Source: a virus. From it: a DNA stretch of 30,342 nucleotides. This document shows positions 27,002-30,342 of this stretch, one piece after another. The notes under the pieces were generated by a model. That model was not told the DNA's origin, searched no databases, and saw nothing but the letters and a program-made list of their open reading frames with translations. Position 1 is the first letter of the stretch. Each line of letters opens with the position of its first letter. The position numbers were made by a program, and so were the translations under genes. The stretch lies in the IMG/VR virus record IMGVR_UViG_3300012920_000163, positions 1 through 30,342 of that record. The stretch is one strand, 5' to 3'.

Positions 27002-27322
27002 ATGGCAAAACAATTAGACGAAAATACCTCTATGGGTATTGATATAGATGGCGACGGTAAATCAGATTTTAAAATATCATTAAAAACAATAGGAGGTATA
27101 ATAGCCGGTATTGTTACGCTTGCTGGTGTTTGGTTTAGCTTAAAAGCTGATATAGCTGAAGCTAAAGAACTTCCAAAACCTGTTATTGATAGAGTTGAAT
27201 ATGATCTAAAAGACGAGTTGATAAGGCAGACAATAATGGATACGCAAGAAGATGTAGAAGAAATAAAAGAAAGTCTTGAGAAAATTGATGAGAGATTATA
27301 TGAATTACAAAAAAATAGATAA
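27002..27322 (+). CDS. Small single-span membrane protein with coiled coil (holin/spanin-like)
   Basis: 106 residues. A short N-terminal segment has a calcium-loop-like motif, Asp14-x-Asp16-x-Asp18-Gly-x-x-Asp22. One transmembrane helix follows at about 29-48 (TIGGIIAGIVTLAGVWFSL). The remainder is a charged helix likely to form a coiled coil (QEDVEEIKESLEKIDERL). It starts after 2 nt and its stop overlaps the next gene's start by one base (TAATG), so they are translationally coupled. Its position upstream of an endolysin gene, and one-TM-plus-coiled-coil shape, fit a holin or inner-membrane spanin subunit. That assignment is inference; an envelope-anchored regulator of the neighbouring exported proteins is possible. 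Confidence 0.65.
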   Translation: MAKQLDENTSMGIDIDGDGKSDFKISLKTIGGIIAGIVTLAGVWFSLKADIAEAKELPKPVIDRVEYDLKDELIRQTIMDTQEDVEEIKESLEKIDERLYELQKNR

Positions 27323-27729
27323 TGAAAAACTTAATTTTAATTTTAATACCATTTATATCATTTGCACAAGTTGATGTGCCTGAAAAATATTGGTTAGATG
27401 ATAGTAGTTTTGAAGATACTGTATCTAGCGGCGCTTTTGGTGATGACAACGATGAAACAATAGTAATAGAATTTTGGGCTAAGTTTAATGAAGCAAATTG
27501 TTTTGCAGAATGGAGTGAAATAAAAGACGCTAGCTATTATAGAGTTGATATAGCTAAAGCACCTAAAACAAAAAAAGAATATAAGGTACGTATGGCACCT
27601 ACTATTTTTATAATTAAAAATGGAACAGTAGAAGCAAGTTGGAAAGCTGGTTTAGATTTAGAGCTTCCTACTGATTTAGAAGAAATACAAGAATCAATAA
27701 ATGAAATTAATAACGCAAGTAAATTTTAA
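27322..27729 (+). CDS. Exported thioredoxin-fold protein with a single active-site Cys
   Basis: 135 residues. Residues 1-16 are a signal peptide ending FAQ, typical of Bacteroidota, so the product is likely periplasmic or outer-membrane associated. The rest follows the thioredoxin pattern: IVIEFWAKF (the beta strand and Trp before the active site), NEANCFAEW where thioredoxins have WCGPC, and MAPTIFIIKNGTVEASWKAG (cis-Pro and the following strand). Only one Cys is at the active site, so it cannot do ordinary dithiol exchange; single-Cys redox, a structural role, or substrate capture remain. It overlaps the upstream gene by one base (TAATG). Confidence 0.7.
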   Translation: MKNLILILIPFISFAQVDVPEKYWLDDSSFEDTVSSGAFGDDNDETIVIEFWAKFNEANCFAEWSEIKDASYYRVDIAKAPKTKKEYKVRMAPTIFIIKNGTVEASWKAGLDLELPTDLEEIQESINEINNASKF

Positions 27730-27733
27730 AATT

Positions 27734-27772
27734 ATGTGTCCAATATGTAATGGCTATTGTGGCCTTTGTTAG
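27734..27772 (+). CDS. Candidate 12-residue Cys-rich micropeptide
   Basis: ATG to TAG, 12 residues: MCPICNGYCGLC, i.e. CxxC-x3-CxxC with four Cys in twelve residues, compatible with a zinc or disulfide-bearing minipeptide. It starts 4 nt after the thioredoxin-like gene behind 'aatt', the same A/T leader style as neighbours. It may instead be chance, or the remnant of a longer gene. Its expression is unproven. Confidence 0.35.
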   Translation: MCPICNGYCGLC

Positions 27773-27801
27773 AATAAATATAAATTAATAAATAAATAAT
27801 T

Positions 27802-28026
27802 ATGTGGAAATTAACTAAACAATACTGGAAAGATATGTGGAAAGCTTTATGGAGCAAAACCACTATAGATGAAAAAGCATTAGCTACGTTAGCTGAAATA
27901 AAGAAAAGAAAGAAATTAACTGAAACCGAAATAAAAGATGTTATAAAAGCTATAAAAGAAGTTGGTAATCAAATAGATGATATACCAGGAGCTTTAAAAG
28001 GTAACGCTCGTAAAGGTAGAAAGTAA
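27802..28026 (+). CDS. Small helical basic protein, function unknown
   Basis: 74 residues. The N-terminus is Trp-rich and amphipathic (MWKLTKQYWKDMWKALWSK), perhaps membrane-associating. A Lys/Glu-rich helical region follows (ETEIKDVIKAIKEVGNQIDD), and the end is basic (KGNARKGRK). It lies 29 nt after the Cys-rich mini-ORF behind an A/T-only leader, and its stop overlaps the endolysin start by one base (TAATG). It is coupled to the endolysin and could be a lysis accessory such as an amphipathic holin-like or antiholin-like factor, or could belong to the basic-protein series further on. I do not recognise a family. Confidence 0.6.
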   Translation: MWKLTKQYWKDMWKALWSKTTIDEKALATLAEIKKRKKLTETEIKDVIKAIKEVGNQIDDIPGALKGNARKGRK

Positions 28027-28490
28027 TGGAAAGAATAAGTAAACACGTTAGTTATAAAGAAGGAGTATACAGTAGAACAGCAGAAAGACGTGGTTTAAAA
28101 AATGATCCCTCTGATGTTCATTTAAAAAACATGAGGCTTATTGCCGAAAAAATATTTGAGCCTCTTAGGATGCACGTAGGAGGTCCTATAAAGATAAATT
28201 CGTTTTATCGTGGACCTGAACTTAACGATGCAATCGGTGGATCTGCTAAATCTCAACATTGTAAGGGTCAAGCGATTGATATTGACGATACTTTTGGACA
28301 TGCTACTAATGCAGAGATGTATCATTGGATTAAAGATAATTTAAGCTTTGATCAAATGATATGGGAATTTGGTACAGATAAAAATCCTAATTGGGTACAT
28401 GTATCATATGTTAATGAAGATGATAATAGAAACAGATGTTTAAAAGCTTACAAAGACAGTAACAACAAAACTAAATACAAAGTGATATGA
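28026..28490 (+). CDS. Endolysin, peptidase M15-type (D,D-/L,D-carboxypeptidase-like)
   Basis: 154 residues. Cleaves peptide cross-links or stem peptides of peptidoglycan at the end of infection. The zinc site is readable: His78 and Asp85 in SQHCKGQAIDID (the SxHxxGxAxD motif), Glu114 in WEFG as the likely catalytic acid, and His125 in WVHVSY. FYRGPELNDAIGG lies just before the site, as in other members of the M15 peptidase class. There is no signal peptide or membrane segment, so it needs a holin or another route through the inner membrane, which matches the membrane protein upstream. Its start is coupled to the 74-residue gene (TAATG) and its stop overlaps the next gene (ATGA). Confidence 0.88.
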   Translation: MERISKHVSYKEGVYSRTAERRGLKNDPSDVHLKNMRLIAEKIFEPLRMHVGGPIKINSFYRGPELNDAIGGSAKSQHCKGQAIDIDDTFGHATNAEMYHWIKDNLSFDQMIWEFGTDKNPNWVHVSYVNEDDNRNRCLKAYKDSNNKTKYKVI

Positions 28491-28747
28491 AACCAAGTTC
28501 ATTCAAACCTCATAAAATGTATAAAAAGGGTAGCACCAAAACTGCTAATACCTATAAAGAGCATCTTGACTTAATGGAAGACGGCTACGGTCATACACCT
28601 TTAACTAAAAAAGGTAAAAAAGATGCTTGTTATCACAAGGTAAAAAGAGCTGTTAAAGTTTGGCCTAGTGCTTACGCGTCAGGTCAGCTAGTTCAGTGTA
28701 GAAAAAGAGGCGCTGCAAATTGGGGTGTTGGTAAAAAGAAAAAATAA
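28487..28747 (+). CDS. Small basic protein 1 of 6 (Cys/Lys-rich; DUF5872-like sequence)
   Basis: 86 residues, strongly basic. The C-terminal half has a conserved-looking core: DACYHKVKRAVKVWPSAYAS, then GQLVQCRKRGAANWG, followed by a Lys tail. I recall this pattern from widespread small phage proteins grouped under DUF5872; that name is from memory and unverified. It overlaps the endolysin by ATGA and the next gene by TAATG, so it lies in a coupled operon. Function unknown; basicity suggests nucleic-acid or acidic-surface binding. Confidence 0.65.
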   Translation: MKPSSFKPHKMYKKGSTKTANTYKEHLDLMEDGYGHTPLTKKGKKDACYHKVKRAVKVWPSAYASGQLVQCRKRGAANWGVGKKKK

Positions 28748-28911
28748 TGGCTAAAGCATACAGAGGCGTTTTAAAAGCTAGAATATCTAAACTTTATGGT
28801 GGAGATGTAACAGTTACTAAGGCAAGAAAATTAAAAGCTAGAAAAGGTGCTACAGCTAGAGATAAGCAGTTAGCAAACTGGTTTATAAACATGCACACAT
28901 CTAAAAAATAA
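28747..28911 (+). CDS. Small basic protein 2 of 6
   Basis: 54 residues, about one third Lys/Arg, beginning MAKAYRGVLKARISKLYGG and ending LANWFINMHTSKK with Trp44 and Phe46. Starts on the last base of the previous stop codon (TAATG). The short length and compositional bias toward Lys, Arg and Ala look like a DNA- or RNA-binding peptide. I do not recognise a family. It is a real gene by its place in a run of equally spaced, coupled genes of the same kind. Confidence 0.6.
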   Translation: MAKAYRGVLKARISKLYGGDVTVTKARKLKARKGATARDKQLANWFINMHTSKK

Positions 28912-28915
28912 TAAT

Positions 28916-29032
28916 ATGGCACATCCTTACTCAGCATTAAAGAAAAAAGGTCGTTGTTGGCCTGGTTACGCACCAGTTAAAGGTAAAAAGCCTTATTCAC
29001 CAGGTAGTTGTAAAAAAATTAAAAGAAAATAA
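28916..29032 (+). CDS. Small basic protein 3 of 6 (38 residues)
   Basis: 38 residues with 12 Lys/Arg, two Cys, and Pro/Gly/Tyr-rich sequence (GRCWPGYAPVKGKKPYSPG). It follows a 4-nt gap after protein 2 and is 2 nt before protein 4, in the same A/T-leader start context (taatATGG). Too small for a fold prediction. The Cys-Trp-Pro-Gly-Tyr pattern and paired Cys (residues 14 and 32) could form a disulfide or metal-bound loop. Function unknown. Confidence 0.55.
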   Translation: MAHPYSALKKKGRCWPGYAPVKGKKPYSPGSCKKIKRK

Positions 29033-29034
29033 TT

Positions 29035-29358
29035 ATGTCATTTAAACTAACTCCAAGTAAAACACTTGCTAAACATTGGCAATCATTTTTTTCTCAAGGT
29101 TCTCCATTAGCTAAAAAGCAAAAAGGTGGTGGAACTAGTAAAGTATGTTTACCTGCTTCTAAAATTAGAAGTATGAGTAAAGAAGAAAGAAAGAAAGTTG
29201 TTAACTCTAAAAAAGCAGCTGCGTCAAAAGGTAAGTATAAAAGATCAAGCAAGTCTAATGTAAAAGGCGCTAGAAGAAAAGGCGCTACATTAAAAGACTG
29301 GTTTGAAAAAGAAGACTGGAGAAGAGTAGATGATCCAAGTAAAAAATGTGGTGAATAA
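29035..29358 (+). CDS. Small basic protein 4 of 6
   Basis: 107 residues. Very Lys/Ser-rich middle (KEERKKVVNSKKAAASKGKY, then RSSKSNVKGARRKGA) flanked by a VCLPASKI segment and an acidic Trp motif near the C-terminus (LKDWFEKEDWRRVDDPSKK) ending CGE. This looks like the same class of small phage proteins as protein 1, with a Cys-bearing half and a basic linker. Its stop overlaps the next start (TAATG). Function unknown. Confidence 0.65.
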   Translation: MSFKLTPSKTLAKHWQSFFSQGSPLAKKQKGGGTSKVCLPASKIRSMSKEERKKVVNSKKAAASKGKYKRSSKSNVKGARRKGATLKDWFEKEDWRRVDDPSKKCGE

Positions 29359-29621
29359 TGTTTAAATTAAATAGTCCTTTTCCTAAAAAAATGGGTGAGT
29401 TCAAACACTCAGATGCTCCAGATGCTGATGGTAAGTTTAAAAGTTTATCACCTAGCGCTTTAGCAAGTTGGTTAATGAAAACTAGAAATAATAATTTACA
29501 AAAAATTATAGGTAGTTTAAATCAACAAGTTGTTTTTAATAGAAAGAAAAATCCTAGCTATGCAGCAAAAATGAAAACAACAATGAACATAGTTAGAAAA
29601 AGATTAAAAAAAGATAAATAA
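29358..29621 (+). CDS. Small basic protein 5 of 6
   Basis: 87 residues. Starts MFKLNSPFPKKMGEFKHSD, then LSPSALASWLMKTRNNNLQ and a helical basic C-terminus (NRKKNPSYAAKMKTTMNIV, then RKRLKKDK). No Cys, unlike its neighbours. It overlaps protein 4 by one base (TAATG) and precedes protein 6 by 1 nt. Small helical, basic: nucleic-acid binding is a reasonable guess but unsupported by a named domain. Confidence 0.6.
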   Translation: MFKLNSPFPKKMGEFKHSDAPDADGKFKSLSPSALASWLMKTRNNNLQKIIGSLNQQVVFNRKKNPSYAAKMKTTMNIVRKRLKKDK

Positions 29622-29622
29622 T

Positions 29623-29994
29623 ATGAGTTGGTTACAAAAACAAAGAGAAACATATTCTAGTCCTGCTAAACATTGTGGGTGTGGTATTATTGGTCCTAAA
29701 AAAATAGGATACAATGGCCAACCATCGCCATTAGAAAAAAGAAAACCTGATGTAAGAAAAACAACTAAAGGTAAAGGTCGTAATTTTAGAACAGTAGAAG
29801 AAGGTGCTGGTATGACTAAAAAAGGTGTTGAAAATTACAGAAAGAAAAATCCAGGTAGTAAATTAAAAACAGCCGTTACTGGCAAGGTAAAACCAGGCAG
29901 TAAGGCTGCTAAAAGAAGAAAATCTTTTTGTGCTAGATCTAAAGGTTGGACTTCAGAAAGAGGTCGAGCTGCTAGACGTAGATGGAAATGTTAA
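29623..29994 (+). CDS. Small basic Cys-rich protein 6 of 6
   Basis: 123 residues with very high Lys/Arg content. N-terminal Cys pair (KHCGCGIIGPKK), central GMTKKGVENYRKKNPGSKLK, and a C-terminal block KAAKRRKSFCARSKGW with a final ARRRWKC. I recall the C-terminal block (SFCAR, then an Arg/Trp-rich end) from many small phage proteins of unknown function. Cys residues at both ends suggest metal or disulfide use. The gene ends in TTAA, where its TAA overlaps the convergent stop codon of the minus-strand reductase gene. Function unknown; binding to nucleic acid would fit its charge. Confidence 0.65.
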   Translation: MSWLQKQRETYSSPAKHCGCGIIGPKKIGYNGQPSPLEKRKPDVRKTTKGKGRNFRTVEEGAGMTKKGVENYRKKNPGSKLKTAVTGKVKPGSKAAKRRKSFCARSKGWTSERGRAARRRWKC

Positions 29995-30342
29995 CCATCA
30001 CAACTTAAACAATCTTCACTTGTAGCTGATTCAGCTATATCCCCTCTAAGTACCGACTCGGTACGCATATAATACAAAGTTTTAATACCTTTTTTCCAAG
30101 CTTCCATGTGAACCTTGTTTATAAACTTAGGTTCTGCTTGAGAAGGAAAGGCTAGATTTAAGCTTACAGCTTGATCTATATACTGTTGTCTTATACCAGC
30201 TTGATTAACTAGCTCTAGTTGATTTATTTCCTTAAATGTTTTGTATACTTCTTTTATAGGTGTATCGTGCTCTCCGCATGTAACTTTGTCTAATTGTTTT
30301 ATACCTTGGATTGAACCACCATCTTTTAGTATTTGATCCCAT
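29991..30342 (-). CDS. nrdA: Class I ribonucleotide reductase, large (alpha) subunit, C-terminal end (partial)
   Basis: The last 116 residues on the minus strand; the gene continues beyond the right edge. Reduces ribonucleotides to deoxyribonucleotides with its small subunit. Evidence: YIDQAVSLNLAFPS (core alpha-subunit segment), KGIKTLYYMRTES, matching the end of NrdA with the Tyr pair (codons at 30069-30074) used in radical transfer, and a final CLSC (Cys codons at 30000-30002 and 30009-30011), the swinging-arm redox pair reduced by thioredoxin or glutaredoxin. It faces the late operon and shares a TTAA with its last gene. Probably transcribed early, in the opposite direction to the virion genes, though no promoter is in view. 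Confidence 0.93.
   Translation of the reverse strand, partial: WDQILKDGGSIQGIKQLDKVTCGEHDTPIKEVYKTFKEINQLELVNQAGIRQQYIDQAVSLNLAFPSQAEPKFINKVHMEAWKKGIKTLYYMRTESVLRGDIAESATSEDCLSCDG
30023..30064. other. Two 15-bp palindromes near the convergent gene ends
   Basis: TAGCTGA-T-TCAGCTA (30023-30037) and GTACCGA-C-TCGGTAC (30050-30064) are perfect 7-bp inverted repeats around one central base, 12 nt apart, inside the end of the reductase gene. In RNA each gives a 6-bp stem with a 3-nt loop on either strand. They lie 29-70 nt beyond the stop of the late operon, where an end of + strand transcripts is expected. No adjacent T-run is present, so terminator function is uncertain. Confidence 0.45.

Noticed and set aside
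1-30342. tRNA genes, insertion sequences, integrase or attachment site
   Set aside because: All gaps between genes are under about 75 nt, with no cloverleaf, transposase-like or integrase-like sequence seen.

Overview
The window is 30.3 kb of an AT-rich, tightly packed tailed-phage genome, almost certainly from a podovirus (short-tailed phage) infecting a marine or aquatic member of the Bacteroidota. Two exported proteins have signal peptides ending in Ala-Gln ('ANAQ', 'FAQ'), the usual Bacteroidota cleavage context. Almost no gene has a Shine-Dalgarno sequence; instead starts sit behind short A/T-only leaders. Arg is mostly AGA, Leu mostly TTA and Ile mostly ATA. No sheath, tail tube or tape-measure gene is present, and the tail and ejection genes follow the podovirus pattern. 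The portal, capsid and nozzle set recalls Cellulophaga podoviruses and crAss-like phages, but this comparison is from memory and needs a search.

Layout, all on + except the last gene. 1-8393 is the head and connector module: a probable terminase C-terminal part, portal, acidic scaffold-like protein, major capsid protein followed by a strong intrinsic terminator, an unknown protein, and two connector or ring candidates. 8397-15280 is the tail: a 1437-residue nozzle protein, a 733-residue beta-rich fibre/adhesin-like protein with a cadherin/Ig-like domain, and a small beta protein. 15317-25790 resembles a T7 gp14/gp15/gp16-type ejection series: an Ala/Gln-rich 204-residue protein, a 537-residue protein, and a giant protein written as two reading frames (666 + 2055 codons). 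The giant one carries an HExxH zincin-type motif and a complete HAD-phosphatase motif set. The two frames join by a -1 shift inside a 28-nt window (19542-19569), and would then make one protein of about 2740 residues.

25818-28490 is an envelope and lysis module: an outer-membrane beta-barrel-like protein, a small membrane/coiled-coil protein (holin-like), an exported thioredoxin-fold protein with one Cys, a 12-codon CxxC-x3-CxxC mini-ORF, a 74-residue protein and an M15-type endolysin. 28487-29994 is a run of six very small, strongly basic proteins, two of them (54 and 38 residues) very short. The last gene, on the minus strand, is the C-terminus of a class I ribonucleotide reductase large subunit. 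It meets the late operon head-on, the two stop codons sharing one TTAA.

The right end therefore marks the boundary between the late (virion and lysis) genes and an oppositely oriented nucleotide-metabolism region. No stretch longer than about 75 nt lacks a gene. I see no tRNA, CRISPR, insertion sequence or integration gene.
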